From Petrolisthes cinctipes (Eukaryota > Arthropoda > Malacostraca > Decapoda > Porcellanidae): DNA of 64,000 bases. Within the stretch, counting starts at the first letter, position 1. Every line of letters starts with the position of its first letter. The DNA lies in contig JAWQEG010001431.1 of the NCBI GenBank assembly GCA_033782935.1, positions 1-64,000 of the forward strand, in the 5' to 3' direction. The notes beneath the pieces are model-generated. The model was not told the origin of the DNA. It saw only the letters and a program-made list of their open reading frames with translations, and did not search any database. This document shows positions 1 to 12,474 of this stretch, piece after piece. The translations under genes were made by a program, and so were the position numbers.

Positions 1-60
1 TAACACAATATTAACAATTAATTGGCCATCAGGGAAGGATAGTTGAAGGTGGGATAATGG

Positions 61-90
61 AGGAGGAGGAGGAGGAGGAGAAAAAGGAGG
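61..90. repeat. (GGA)n microsatellite
   Basis: This is a short GGA tract with an A-rich end. The rest of 1-270 shows no gene. Confidence 0.8.
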
Positions 91-272
91 ATTTTATTTC
101 TTATTTCAACACAACTTCTTGGACTGAATGGGACAGGAAGGGAATTAGGAGTAAGGAAACAATAGGTCTGTCCACAAGGCAATAACATCCAGGACAAATA
201 CCAGTCATAGTTTAACTTACATTATTTTAACCCCTTTAGTTTGGTATATTCCACGGTACGGTAATGAATGTA

Positions 273-555
273 CAGTTGGGGAACAAAGTATCTGGACATC
301 ATTGGCGGAAACTTCTGGCAACAACCGCACCAGTAAAGACGTCAGTATCAGTGTGGGAGATAAAATTCTTGGATGACTGTACAGGAATAATTAATACCGA
401 GATATATCCACCAATCACACACTACTATGATACAAACGTTCACCTCACATTCATGAATTTTGTCTACCACTAATGTAAAAGTTTCTTGATGGAGTTGATG
501 TCATCAGTCAGCTGCCATCAGTGTTTAGATACTCTGTTCATTCCCTATATGTATG
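273..555. mobile_element. Tc1-like TA-flanked non-autonomous element (TA-2 family), copy 1
   Basis: The left end reads TA then CAGTTGGGGAACAAAGTATC, the typical form of a Tc1-like terminal repeat. The right end carries a degenerate inverted match (agtatct..gttcattccc) and stops at a TA. A second copy lies at 35442-35703, and both share a block reading ttctg(a/g)caacaacc..cagtaaa. A 69-codon open frame in the left half is not conserved between the copies. No transposase is present. Confidence 0.7.
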
Positions 556-557
556 TA

Positions 558-767
558 CAGTTGGCCTCAGGATTTCATATACACCACTGTGACATCATGG
601 GCTTGTAACAACTAGAAAATGTAAGTAATTAATTTCCTAACACCAAACTTATCTAGTTATGTTACTTGACTAATATTTGAATCAGTCAGCAAAAATATTC
701 CTACATTGTGAGTAGCATAAAGACCCATATAAACAAAGTTCTGTGTACGAATTCCTGAGGCCGACTG
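558..767. mobile_element. TA-flanked MITE (TA-3 family)
   Basis: The terminal inverted repeats are about 26 bp. The left is CAGTTGGCCTCAGGATTTCA and the right, reverse-complemented, is CAGTCGGCCTCAGGAATTCG. TA flanks both ends, as in Tc1/mariner target-site duplications, and the left TA is shared with the preceding TA-2 copy. An isolated end (aggccgactgta) occurs near 3769-3780. Confidence 0.75.
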
Positions 768-1031
768 TACAATGGTTAACATGACGTGAGATGACTTGTT
801 ACATGAACAGTTATTATTTACCAGCAATACAAAGGGTCAGACAGCCTTATTTAGATCACAGAAAGCTGCTACCCATTCCTTATACATGTACTGTACAGTA
901 GTGTGTACAGTATATGTAAAGATCCAAGGAGTTATTGAATTATTATTTAATACCATATAATTTTAAGCTTTTCAGTGTACAGTACTGGTGATTCCACTTT
1001 CATTACACTGTGTACCTTGATGCCTGATAAG

Positions 1032-1208
1032 TTAAAAGGATAGATAGCACAGTTTTTCATAAATCTGGAGTATCGGTAAATGATTCGTCCAGCTATTCCA
1101 GGCAACAAGACACCATTACAGTGTTTCTGTTCATCTGGTCTTGTTTCCTGGCATACTTTGAAGGAATCAAGGCACTCCAAACATACCAAAGGTGTATTAC
1201 CCCATTAA
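1032..1208. mobile_element. TTAA fold-back element, family 1
   Basis: This is a degenerate copy of the family-1 hairpin with TTAA at both ends and arms carrying ctattccaggcaac and cctggcatactttg. The 5' arm is diverged. Confidence 0.65.
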
Positions 1209-2566
1209 CTAACTTCACAAGGAGAAAATACCAAACTCAAAGGGGTTAAACTTGGTTATTTAAATCTGATGAAGGTCATGGAGAGGATGATTTAGGAGGA
1301 GATTAAAGCCAACTGGAAATTTGGGCCAAAGTAATTACATAAACACTTTAGTTGGATAGTGAAGGAATGTGTATCTTGAAATTTTGGCCAGTGAGCCTCT
1401 ACTGGACATTGGGAAGGAAAGGTTAAGTTGAAGGATTTTATTAACATTAGGATAAGGGAACTATTAAGGGTTATATTCCAGACAGTGAGAGTGAGACGAA
1501 GGAAAGCAAATGCACAGAAACACATTTTTTTTTCTCACATAAACATAACAATTATGAGGTGAATTTAACTTTTCTATCACTGAAGACAATATATAAATGA
1601 GTTTGTTGACAACACTCATAATTAATTGCCAAATCACATTCAACATACTGAAAACAATTATGCACAGGTTGATAGTTAAACAATACTGTACAATAAATAA
1701 TACATGTAATAGTCTTGTCAAATTTACTCTAAAATCAAACTAATCTCATCAACAGTTCCATTACATTCAGCAGCAGTTCATTAGCTCTTTCTTCAAGCCA
1801 TTTAATACATCTTAAACTTTCATGTCATGGTTTGTCCATAACTCAATTGTTATATACAAACCTGATGTTGATTTTATAGACGTTCATATATTACTAACGG
1901 CTGGATGGTTTTGTAAACACATTTCAACAACTTACAAAACAATAAATTCAGCCAGATTAAGAACATATTGTATCAAGTATTTGTATTAATTAAATATTAT
2001 TCCTATAAGGATCTGCTGAAGTGCGATATGAAATAATAATTACACTAATAAATAAATATATACTGTACACAACTATACATCATCATCATCATACCAACAC
2101 TTCAATTTGTCAAGTTTGACATTCATTAAGGCCATTCAAGAGCTAATGAATTCTTGCTGTAGTAAATTGTAGCATTTCTTTCTCTTCATACTTGAGGTTC
2201 ACTCCCCCACTTCCTGGATCTTATTTCAGCACATGAAGAAAGGAAACTTAACTCAGAAACAAATATATGAGTTTACACAATATACCTTCTTTATACCTGA
2301 CTTCCACATCCATCCATGATTTCACTGATATACTCTATGGGTGAATAACTGATACTGTTTACCAATCTTAGTAAACATAGGCTGGTATTTAATTTGTACA
2401 GTTGCCTCCACGTGTCTTGTTCTCACCCAACATTGCCAATTTTTCATTTCCTTCATTTGTATATACAATATATGTTATGCAAGGTTCAAACTCTTTAATT
2501 CTGTACAACATTACTGCTGAGTAGAAGGAGTGTTTATTATTCATGTACCGTACTGTACTTATTACC
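1209..2566. other. intergenic or intronic DNA, nothing recognised
   Basis: The stretch is AT-rich with no exon-like segment on either strand. It is probably within a slo intron or another noncoding part of the locus. Confidence 0.5.
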
Positions 2567-2737
2567 TTAAGGGAGTATATAGCACATTGTTTTGGGTGGT
2601 AAATCTGGAGCAAATGATTCCTCCAAACTATTCCAGGCAACAGGATACCATTATTTTTCTTAATCTGGGTCTGTTTTCTGGCATACTTTGGAGGAATCAA
2701 GGCACTCCAATCTATCAAAGGTATGCTATCCCCTTAA
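2567..2737. mobile_element. TTAA fold-back element, family 1 (well preserved)
   Basis: TTAAGGGAG at the left and CCCCTTAA at the right bound two arms of about 70 bp. The left arm carries attcctccaaactattccag and the right arm carries ctggcatactttggaggaat, its imperfect reverse complement. The loop is about 25 nt. Confidence 0.85.
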
Positions 2738-3149
2738 ATGCAAAGAGTCAGAAACTTTAGGATGGAGACTTAACCTGTAGGGAAGATTTGACAAGGTATG
2801 GAAGGGGAAACGAGACACCTGGATGGGACTGTCTGTACAATGGTAGTTCGGATTTGGTCAAGAAATTAATATGTAGAACCCAAAACTTACTTCACACTAC
2901 CATTGCTAGTTTGTTCTTTACTATAATTTTTCTTAGGGTCAATATTTCTTTATACAGTATATGTATTGTTAACCAGGCATGGATTTCAGTGTATAGTGAA
3001 GGTTTACCGTGTTTCTCTCTGGTCTTGGCCCCAATTAAAACTTTTTCTCCTCATAATGGGAGACAAGATGGTGGTGGCCAGGTTGGTCAAATGGATTACC
3101 CCGACCAAATAAAACATCTTCTAAATCTCAAAAATGCAAAAATGTCATC

Positions 3150-3185
<36 letters not shown>

Positions 3186-4625
3186 CCTTCCAAGCTCATC
3201 TTTAAATCATATATGTGTGTATATACAGTACATATATACATCTCCATATCTATCTATCACCCTATGATTTGCTGGTAGAAAATGAAAAAAACTACAAAAA
3301 ACTTCGACTTATATATATGTTGATATCATCCTGGTGTAGAAATAAATCATCTATCATCTATAAAATACACTGTCATCAACTCAAATCAAAGTAGCTTCCA
3401 AAAATTAGCCCAAATAAAAGAACCAAGCCAAATAAAGAGCTATGGGAAATATATCAGACAATAATCCCACCAAACAGAAGAATACAGTACAACACAAAAT
3501 GTATCAAAGCTGCACAAATAACAGCCTGGTAAGTATGGCAAGGAACACATAAGAAAATAAAGGCATGTAACATAAAGAGATATTAACCAAAGAAGGACTG
3601 TGTGTATAGGTTGTCAAGAGCAGGCTGAGGTGAGGGATGCTGGCAGTGGCAAGGGTAGATTATCTCAAGGTGTGTTAATGTGTTGTATGTAAGCTTAGTC
3701 ATGTGTTAGGCAAGAGGCACACCATGGCACCAGTGAATACAAAGAAGGTCGACTGTTGTGGAGGCATTGGAGGCCGACTGTATTCCCCAAATTAACCTAC
3801 AGATACAGGCCACTGTTCGTACAATGAGGTACTGTGCTGTACTGTAGTTTGTTTACCATTTTGGCTTGGAGGAATCAGTAACCCGCCAGTTCCCCCAAAC
3901 AGATGACCTCTTCAATGGAGTCAATGTACAGGTCATTATCATAATTCCCTTATATGACTCTTCTTCCATACAGCCCAACAACTCACAGGTGCATTTTTGC
4001 CAGGTAAAAAATATATATTGTACTGTATATTTAAAATGCACTGTAGATTGAGCTGGGATGTACAGAGAATCATATTTCAGACTGAGGTTTATTAACACAT
4101 CTTTTACACACCTTCTAATCCATCCCTGACCACCATGGGGAAGGGGGGAGAGTAGAGGAGTAAAGGGACTGTGTACAAGTCGCATGGTGAGCCTACGGTG
4201 TGGTCTGTTGCTACGTATTTTCCGAGGCACAAGAACAAACGTTGGTGTGATCTATCTATCAATATTAGCAGTTGTTGGTACTCTCACAACCACTAACGCC
4301 TTGAGGTAGGTGGGTAGGTTAATGAGGGGGGGGGGGTTGTGAGTGAAATCCGCGAGCGGCAGTAAACAACGTCCTCTCAGTGCGAAGTTTCGATCTCTCA
4401 AAGTGATGGTGTGATGCAAACTAGAAGATGCACTACTGAATCATAAACTGGGCCTGCTAGTTGGCTCTTCATAATGGTAATTTTTGCGAGGCATATCATA
4501 AAATTGGTCAAGTACTGTGTAGATAAATTCTCTTGCAGCCTTAATACTGCACTCAATTTCTACGCTGCCAAAAAATGAACAGTCTGGCTAGCTGTCTAAA
4601 TAATCCAGAAGTCTTCATGCAGCAG

Positions 4626-4659
<34 letters not shown>

Positions 4660-5802
4660 CAGAATCTCTTGCCTAAGTATATATATAAATTTGCTGCAAT
4701 CCTGAACTTACTTGGTATATAGGTTACCTCTCCACCTAATGAATAAGAGAGAGACAAAGAGAGGGAACGAGGATTAGTAGGAAATAAAGATAGACGAAGG
4801 AAAACAATAATAATAATGCTTACACTATATAGTTCTGTACTCACAATTTTACTTTTGCTTCTTTTTATTAACTTATTTTTGTTCTAAATCCGCTGGTAGA
4901 GTTGTTTGTATTTACACTATTTAGAAGTAAAAAAAAAAAAATAGTCTTACACAGGTCATTCTACTAGTTTATGAGTTATAATTAAACATATCCACAACCA
5001 ACAACACACAACTAGATCGCTCACAACAAGTCAAGTCATGGCTAAGAACAACGTCAACACTATGGTACTGTAGTAGAGTTTACATCGACATTATAGTTAG
5101 TTAGCATTATTGAATATTATTAATGTAGAGAAATAAGATTGCTTTATATATATAGATGTATTTAATATATTATACTGAATTGGACTGTGGGGCAGGTATA
5201 GGTCTGGACTCCAAACGTGACACATGCAAGTTATAGTAGTAGTAGTAGAGTCACCCAGGGCTGCTCAGTGTTGTTCCAAGGTACAAGATGAACTGTACTA
5301 TATTCCCATCAGGCAAGGCAGGTTGATTGGTGGATTGGTTGGTAAAGAGAAAAACTGATAACTGTTCAGGATTTGGACTGCAACTCAAGTAACAAAATGA
5401 GAACATGTTGAGTTTATTACATAATAATTTTTACAGTGAGCATCAAATTGGTCGTTTCTGAAGTCGACAATGAAAATTTGGATTGTAAGAATTTTTTTTT
5501 TTTATAAATATTTACACACAAACCGAGTCTTCATACAGGGAATGTGGTACAGTTACCCACGTCTTGTAACTTGGACCTGCACATCCTGGAGCTACAAAAC
5601 ATCACGGGTAGAGTAGTAATAGCAGTAGTAGTAGTAGAAGTAAGGAAAAAATGGCACAGTAGTCAGATGTTAAAAAACGATAATATATATATATATAAAT
5701 ATATATATATAGACATGCAACATCATGCAGCTTTAACACTTCCAATCATCACGATCATGGTCGCCCTAAAGGAAGGGGAGCGTTCTCTTTTGGCTTACGT
5801 AC
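2738..5802. other. noncoding stretch downstream of exon 10
   Basis: It holds a 30-bp A run (3152-3181), (TAA)n at 4628-4656, (GAG)n-like purine tracts and (TA)n at 5676-5711. Isolated GC-richer patches near 4100-4240 and 4340-4420 have no convincing exon. The next slo exon was sought here and not found. Confidence 0.5.
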
Positions 5803-5853
5803 TTGTTCGTCCTACCAATTGGACTGCCCGGACTCCTTTCCTGAATAATGCCA
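5803..5853 (-). CDS. slo: slo exon 10: RCK1-RCK2 linker (LALFRKGVRAVQLVGR)
   Basis: The exon follows acceptor gtcttttctttag on the minus strand and completes the codon left by ex8 (T + TG = Leu). It encodes LALFRKGVRAVQLVGRT, very close to LATFRKGVRAVQMVGR of Drosophila Slo at the same place. Two donors overlap: gtacgt after 5803 (51 nt, phase 1) and gtaagc after 5799 (55 nt, phase 2). I give the first; the second adds four bases. The following exon is not visible, so phase cannot decide. This is the last slo exon recognised; RCK2 must lie beyond position 1. Confidence 0.88.
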
Positions 5854-7131
5854 CTAAAGAAAAGACAGACGTTAGTGTGGGCGGGAGGAGAGAAAAGGGG
5901 GACATGCACTCCATCCGCCCCACCACCAGTTGACACACCCGAGTGAGTGAGTTGGAGGGGAGGAATTAAAACAAGAGAGAGTGTCACAATGAGAGAGAGA
6001 GAGAGAGAGAGAAGGTTGAAATGAAAATGGATGGGAACCAAATGTACCTTGCACCTCCCCTCTGCCTCCTTCTACTGTACTGGGCAATATTTTTCAGTGT
6101 TATTACTGTTCTCTATACAGTATACTGTATTATAATTGTCCAATATCTTAAACTCTATTTCTGTAATTTTATTATTATTGTCCGAATATCTTTTTGTTTT
6201 TACTCTATTGTAATTTTAACATTATTGTATTCCAATATACAGTACTTGAACACTATCACTGTTTTATTAATATTGTTAATGCTTTTTAGACACTGTTTAT
6301 TACTTTACTTTTCCTGTTGTATATCTAAGGTAGTAAATTTAACCTGTCATATCTTTTGGTGATAAGTAAGCCTCAGGAGTACGGGACCCAATGAAACACG
6401 TTTCTGACTCACTTTAAAATTAACATTACATACACACTACATTTCACCAAAAGACACTTCAACTTTTCCAGTTCCTTTTCACCATTAATTTTTGTACTGC
6501 TTCATCTATTACACTTACTTACGCACAGAACACTAATTGACACAAGGGAAAACTACCAATCTGAATACTATACTGCGCAGGAACACGACTTGGTAAATAC
6601 ATGACACCGTTTGAGAGGAACAACTTGAGCCCACAAGAAGAATGATGAAACTTAAGGCCGGCCAGCAGCAACTCCCATTCTCATGTAAAGTCTGGTCTGG
6701 CCCTTTTCAAATGGTGTCATCTGGCATTTGGTTTCACTGCTACACAACATAGATTCAATTGTTAGAAGGTATCCATCCTCAAACAAAACAAATCAGTACT
6801 GAATACTATATATCCAAATTTGAATTGATTGAGACACCTGAGCAAAACTACCTAATGTAAACATATGAAACAAGTACACAGCCCAAAACAAAGTGTAACT
6901 GTAAACATGATAGTACTGTAATTCTATATTCTCTTTCTGTACTAAGCTTGTCAGTATATGAAAACACCATATTACATTGCATAAAGATTATATATAATAT
7001 TGTCCAAGACACTAATATATTACCTCAAAAGCAGTTTCATTCATTTCCTACCACACAACACAACACAACACAACACATAACCTTAGCAAGGGATTATGTA
7101 GTCATGTTGTCTCTTTGTCCAGTAACGATAT
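5854..7131. other. intron 9-10, first part
   Basis: It contains (GA)n at 5989-6012, a T-rich low-complexity stretch with ACAGTATACTGTA motifs (6100-6350) and ordinary AT-rich DNA. Confidence 0.5.
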
Positions 7132-7254
7132 GGTAAATGTCCTGAGCTGATATCATTGATGACTGTGATTGGCTAAAGCTTGCCATCCATCAGTTAGAAG
7201 GCATGCATCAACCAATCAGAGGCAACCTACTGATATCGGTTGGGGAAATTTACC
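7132..7254. mobile_element. CCAAT-bearing hairpin element, copy 1
   Basis: The inverted ends are ggtaaatgtcc and (reverse-complemented) ggtaaatttcc. Both arms carry gatatca and a GATTGG box (gtgattggc / ctgattggt). The same structure recurs at 28261-28388 and 38001-38104. This is probably a MITE; no target duplication is clear. Confidence 0.6.
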
Positions 7255-7577
7255 TTCAGTTACGATATAATCGACAATACTCTTCAGCAGGTAGCCAATG
7301 AACACACTAATTAATATCAACCTGAATAAATCACATCAGTTATACTCTAAATTCACCCAAATGCACATAAATCTACATCATAAATATACAGATAATAAAT
7401 ATTCATTAACATACTGTACTTGCTTAATAATATCAGTGTTTTTGTCCCTGAGAGTGAAAGTAAGTAGCATCTCAAACCATAATTATATATAGTTTGTCAT
7501 GAGGCAGAGGGGAAGGCACTGTAAACCTTACTTGGCCACCTGCCCCTCCCACAATACAGATCAACAAACACAGGGCT

Positions 7578-7681
7578 GTATGCAAGAACATCTGTGGTGT
7601 TGGCGATGGCGTGGTACCGGTACGATGGAGTCGTCGTACCGGTACCACGCCACCATCAACACCATGAATATCCTTGCATAC
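7578..7681. mobile_element. GGTACC palindromic element (PAL-4 family)
   Basis: This is a strong palindrome with outer arms gtatgcaagaacat / tccttgcatac and inner arms cgtggtaccggtacga / tcgtaccggtaccacg around a short centre. Relatives lie at 12475-12601, 12612-12738 and 33447-33568. Confidence 0.75.
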
Positions 7682-7858
7682 GAAGGATAGTGCGATGATT
7701 TTGTTTTAACTCGGCGAAAATGCAAAGGTTCCCTTCTGGCTGATATCACAACTTACACAAATGATTAGTTATTATTCTCAGTTCATAATTTGTGAGTAAT
7801 GATGTGATGTACTACATTAATTGTGTGTGTATGTATAAAGTAGCTCCCAAAACTATCC

Positions 7859-8023
7859 TTAAAGGGGGAAGTATAGTGTTGGTAAATCTGTAGCAAATTA
7901 TTCCTCCAAACTATTTCAAATAACAAAGCTACCATTATCAATCTTCATCTGGTCCTGTTTCCTGGCATACTTTGGAGGAATCTAGACACTTTTATGTACC
8001 AAAAGTGTATTGTGTGGTGTAAA
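7859..8023. mobile_element. TTAA fold-back element, family 1, degenerate right end
   Basis: The left end is TTAAAGGGGGAAG, and the arms carry cctccaaactatttc and cctggcatactttggagg. The right end has drifted (ggtgtaaag), so the boundary is approximate. Confidence 0.7.
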
Positions 8024-8121
8024 GAAGAATGGTATAATGAACAACAAGAAATTTAATGCTGCCTGACCTTGTGTTGTCTCAGTAATGTTGGTAGGTGTGT
8101 GTGGTCAGACGTTTTTAGCAT

Positions 8122-8281
8122 TTAGGGGGAAGTACTGTGTTGGTAATTCTGGAGCAACTGATTCCTCCAAACTATTTCAAGCAACAGAACACCATTATTT
8201 TTATTCATAAGGTCCTGTTTCATGGCATACATTGGAGGAATCATGGCACTCCAATGTAACAAAAGTGAATTACCCTCTTAA
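8122..8281. mobile_element. TTAA fold-back element, family 1
   Basis: TTAGGGGGAAGTACTGTG opens the copy and ACCCTCTTAA closes it. The arms are well preserved. It lies about 100 bp from the previous copy in the same orientation. Confidence 0.8.
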
Positions 8282-9460
8282 CGTTTTGTGTGTGTAGTTA
8301 GACATTGTTGGTGGCAATATGCAATTCAATGCTACCAACTAACTGCAGATATACTTCCTAATGTCAATGGTAAATGTTTCCAATAACATCATTCGTTGTG
8401 TCGGACTGTACAGTACATTATTTTAAAAAGTGTTCTTGAATCTACCATATCTTGTCATTTTGAGCACAACATTTACTGAAAAAGTGAATACAATAAGTGA
8501 GAGAGTGGAACCAAGGCATTTTTGCTGGGTATAACAACAACACACTATCGAAGGAGGCAGCACACAACAACACAAAAGGTTGGATTCACAATGTATCATA
8601 ATAGTAGTGTCTTATTCATCCTATAAACTTAATCTTTTCTTACACTTCTTCTCATAGGATGATCACACACCAATTATGAGTTGCATGAACCTGAGACAAC
8701 ATTTTACCCATGCTTAAGACAGTGTAACCATATACAGTATGGGACTTCAATTAACAACAAATATAATTATCATACAGTATATCTATAGGGTATGTGAAAA
8801 TATTTACAGTATTTGATTGAGTACAGACCTTTAAGTATTATGAACCACTGCTGCTGCAATTCAAAATCTGATATCCTGTATGCTACTTTAATTGATGAAT
8901 ATTCAGGTACTTATTGCATAACCCGCAGTAATCCACAAGCAAGTAAAAGAACTTACTTCATCCATTCTCACAGAACTATACTGTACTGTATATTATTTGT
9001 GATTTAAAAAGACCTTCAACAAAATCATTCCTCAAATATAATATAGTATTGTTTAATATTCGCATAACGAAATACAGTACAGAACATATGACCAAGTGAT
9101 TAGTCAATGATAAAAGAGATTTAAATCAAACTATAATGCAATGCAGCTTCGATAATTATATGTACAGTAGAAACTTGACAAGATCTAACATAAAAACTCC
9201 AAGCAAGGGTAAAACTTTAATATGCAACTTATTCTTTAGTGCTTTGTGTGCTGCTGGGATGAGGCTGGTTTGGGGAGTACAGGGTGGGAGAGGGTCTGGA
9301 GGGTGGGAGAGGGGAAAAGGGGGAGAGGGGATGAGGGATGAAGGGGAGAGGGGATGAGGGGTGAAGGGGAGAGGGAGTTAGGAAGGGATGAAGGGAGTGA
9401 GTTAGATATAAGGAGTAAGCAAGGATAGGATGATGGAAAGGAGTAAGTGAAGATGGGAAG
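8282..9460. other. intron 9-10, unremarkable part
   Basis: The stretch is AT-rich with scattered ACAGTA motifs. Its last 170 bp become G-rich and lead into the minisatellite. No exon is seen. Confidence 0.5.
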
Positions 9461-9760
9461 GAGCAAGGATGGAATGGAGTGAGCGAGGAAGTGGAGGAGG
9501 GAGCAAGGAAGGGGAGGAGGAAGCAAGGAAGGGGAGGAGGAAGCAAGGAAGGGGAGGAGGAAGCAAGGTAGGGGAGGAGGAAGCAAGAAAGGGAAGGAGG
9601 AAGCGAGGAAGGGGAGGAGGGAGCAAGGAAGGGGAGGAGAAAGCAAGGAAGGGAAGGAGGGAGCAAGGAAGGGGAGGAGGAAGCAAGGAAGGGAAGGAGG
9701 GAGCAAGGAAGGGGAGGAAGGAACCACGAAGGGGAGGAAGGAGGGAAGAGAAGGAAAGGA
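9461..9760. repeat. 18-bp purine minisatellite
   Basis: About 15 copies of gaggaagcaaggaagggg with small variations, inside a wider G/A-rich zone (9280-9840). Long open frames on both strands here (Pro/Ser/Leu-rich or Gly/Glu/Arg-rich) are by-products of the repeat period. Confidence 0.9.
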
Positions 9761-9997
9761 TGGAGAGAGCCAAGAAGGGAAAGAAGGAGGGAAGGAGTGA
9801 GGAAGGAGGGAAGGAGTGAGGTAGGAAGGGAGAGATGTGGGGGGCAGGGGCTACAGGCTTCTTAACAAATCACAGTTATTCAGAGGCTTCCCCTGACCAA
9901 AACAATTAGCGGTACTCATCCTTTGCACCTCGACCATCATCATCATCTTAGTACAATGACTCATGCATAGGAGCAGCAAGCCAAGGGAATCATCAGT

Positions 9998-10029
9998 AGT
10001 AGTAGTAGTAGTAATAGTAGTAGTAGTAA
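9998..10029. repeat. (TAG)n microsatellite
   Basis: This is a run of tag/gta units with one taa interruption. Confidence 0.8.
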
Positions 10030-10332
10030 TTTGTTAATGAAAAATAAACACAATTAATAAGACCTATGTATCTGAGAGTAACTTCTGTCGTGCAAAAGAT
10101 TGGGATACACACTTTAAAATAAGAAAAAAAAAAGGGGACAGGAAGATGATTATTATTATCAGTGTACTATTCCTCAGTTTAAGAAAAGGGAAGAAGCAAT
10201 AGAGTTTACTCTTCTCTCAACTCAAGTAAGGGGAAATGTTAAAGAAATAACTATGCTCATCTGAAGGACTGGGAGAATATGAAGCACATTTTTCCCTCAC
10301 TTAACATTAATTCACTGAGTTTTTCTTGCTCC

Positions 10333-10475
10333 ACCTGAAGGAGTCTGTGATGTGGTCGACAAACTGGAGGCAAATGATTCCCTCAAACTGTGTCACTAAA
10401 CAGATCTCCTCAGTTCTGGTGCTGCTTAGTGGTACAGTTTGGAGGAGTCAGTTTGTCACTAATTTACTGACAACA
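10333..10475. mobile_element. TTAA-type fold-back relic, family 2/3
   Basis: The arms gattccctcaaactgtgtcac and gtggtacagtttggaggagtc are imperfect reverse complements around a 25-nt centre. The flanking TTAA is lost. Confidence 0.6.
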
Positions 10476-10934
10476 ACAACACAGACCACTTCAGCAAAGA
10501 GGAGTCATCATTATGTCTTCCCCAATATTAAAATGAGGTTTTTAAACTCTGCCCCATTGCTTGACTTGTCCCTAATATGACCCTCACACTCCCCACCAAA
10601 CTTTTCCATCTCTATTTCTATCTATATGTGGGTGCAGGGTGGCAGGAGGGGGGGTCAATAGATGGAGACCTCAGTACAGTATGCATGGATGGATGGATGG
10701 ATGGTTCAACAGGAGGCAGAGGAGATCCTATTAATAATGTTATATAGTACAGAAAACGTCATGCTCAGCTCCAGGTCTCAGAATCCAGGCTCAACTTGTC
10801 TTCGAGTTAAGCACAGAGTTTCTGACAAATTAAGAGATAAGCAGAGAATAATATATTACTAACAGAGGAGGTCCATGCTCAGCTTAAGGTCATAGAAGCT
10901 AAAGCCATAAAACAAGAAAGTTAGTTTGAGCTTC

Positions 10935-11045
10935 AGGAATCACGGTGAGGGATACGATGGCCTCATACACAATATACACAGCCATCGTTCCAGTCATCGT
11001 CATTACATACCAGCCCAAGACTCTTCTTGCATACGGCACCTATGC
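10935..11045. mobile_element. PAL-4 relic
   Basis: This is a diverged copy with ggatacgatggcc facing ccatcgttcc and a gcaagaag-type end (cttcttgcatac). The boundaries are approximate. Confidence 0.4.
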
Positions 11046-11276
11046 CCAAATTGGCCTGTTGCATACAAGTCTTAACAGCTCTTTGTAAAGTCATCTACAT
11101 ATGTTTGGATGTTACTTCCTAACTCTACTCAATCATCTGTTTATTGGACAGTCATATGTTCTGCCTCTACATCTTCTTTCAAGAAATGTCAGAGCTGCAA
11201 AACAAATGATGACAATATGAAACAGAGGATATGTAAAGGTTAGGAAACAAATGCTGAACATCTGGAGACAACTGCA

Positions 11277-11431
11277 ATAAGGGGAAATTCTCTTGTAGGT
11301 GAATTGGAAGGTCTGTGATTTCTCCAAAGTATGCCAAGAAACAGACAACCTTAATGGGGGTTTCCGTTTGGTGGCTTAGTTTGGAGGAATCAGTAGTCCT
11401 CCAATTCACCACCATTAGAATCTTCCCTTAC
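11277..11431. mobile_element. TTAA fold-back element, family 2
   Basis: The copy runs from aaggggaaattctc to gaatcttccctta. The arms hold gtgaattggaaggtctgtga and (opposite strand) a matching ggtgaattggaggactactga. Both TTAA ends have decayed. Confidence 0.75.
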
Positions 11432-12474
11432 ACATCTGTTGATCAAATTGGTGTATGACAGGACTCCTCACACCACCCCTGGCCATGTGCTGTGTATTCT
11501 CCCTAAGAGTGTGACCAGCAGCAGGACAATGTAAGACACAGCACAGCACGGGCCATCAGCCGAGGAGGTACAACAAAGCTCTCGTCATTCACCTACAGAA
11601 TGGAATAACATCAGCGGCAAAGGTCGTACAAAACCAAGACTCAGAATCAAAGCAATTCATTCCTCTGGAGAGCCGCGGAGGGGAAAGAAGTCATTGAATT
11701 AGTCACCAGGGTTTGATTATAAGCTTCTCTCTCTCATTGTTTTTTTCTTATTTTCCAGCCAATGTAACATATCCACAGTAGATGTCATACAAGGTAGTTA
11801 GATGTGTTTTAATCAATACTCACCATACAAAAGTTACAAATCATGTAAACTCGTGTACAGAAGTTTGGTCAACTCTACTACAGCACTTTACTCTTCATAT
11901 GTTTGGACCTTGAAAACCAATTTGGTGACTCCAAATCAAGACACTGAGACTTACCTTAAATATGTCAATAGTGTCTGTTGCTTTGGAGGCTCAACATTCA
12001 TCTTCAAGGTCCCAGTGTGGAGGTGAAAGAAGTACTGTGCAGGTAGAGGCAACTGAACTTGTGTGCATGAGTGTAATGGTTGTATTGGTAAATATTCACA
12101 ACCAAAATTCAAGGAAGAATATCAGTTAATCAATTTTAACCTGTTGATATCCACTGCAAACAAATACCAAAAGCCAGAAAATAATTAACTACTGAGCCAC
12201 AAACAACAAAAAACCACCAGAGGCCAGACACACAGACAGACAACACAAACCAGTACAACGGATCAACATAAACAGTTGGAGCCATTGCATTGGTTTGTAG
12301 TCCTGGTGTTGTTCACAGGTGGTGTTGGTGTTGTTGTAGGTAGCAATGAGAGCCTCGGGATATGTGAGCACCGGGAGGTCATGCAGCGAACTTGGTGGCG
12401 GTGGTGGCGGCGGTGGCGGTGTGGGGGGGGGAGAAGGGGGGGGGGGCAAAGAGCAGCAACGGTCGGTCTTAGCG
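11432..12474. other. intron 9-10, middle part
   Basis: A GC-richer patch (11520-11690) was checked on both strands and gave no exon with matching splice sites. A G-rich run at 12396-12447 follows (GGT)n-like sequence. Confidence 0.45.

Noticed and set aside
3853..4230. A 125-codon minus-strand frame with basic N-terminal part, considered as the next slo exon
   Set aside because: No good acceptor in the needed phase and no match to the Slo linker; it may hold something but cannot be supported.
9229..9819. Open frames of 116-163 codons on both strands
   Set aside because: The 18-bp repeat length is a multiple of three, which keeps several frames open. Composition is only Pro/Ser/Leu or Gly/Glu/Arg/Lys.
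11520..11690. GC-richer patch considered as an exon
   Set aside because: A possible acceptor (attctgtag) opens a 29-codon frame to a stop but has no proper donor and no similarity.
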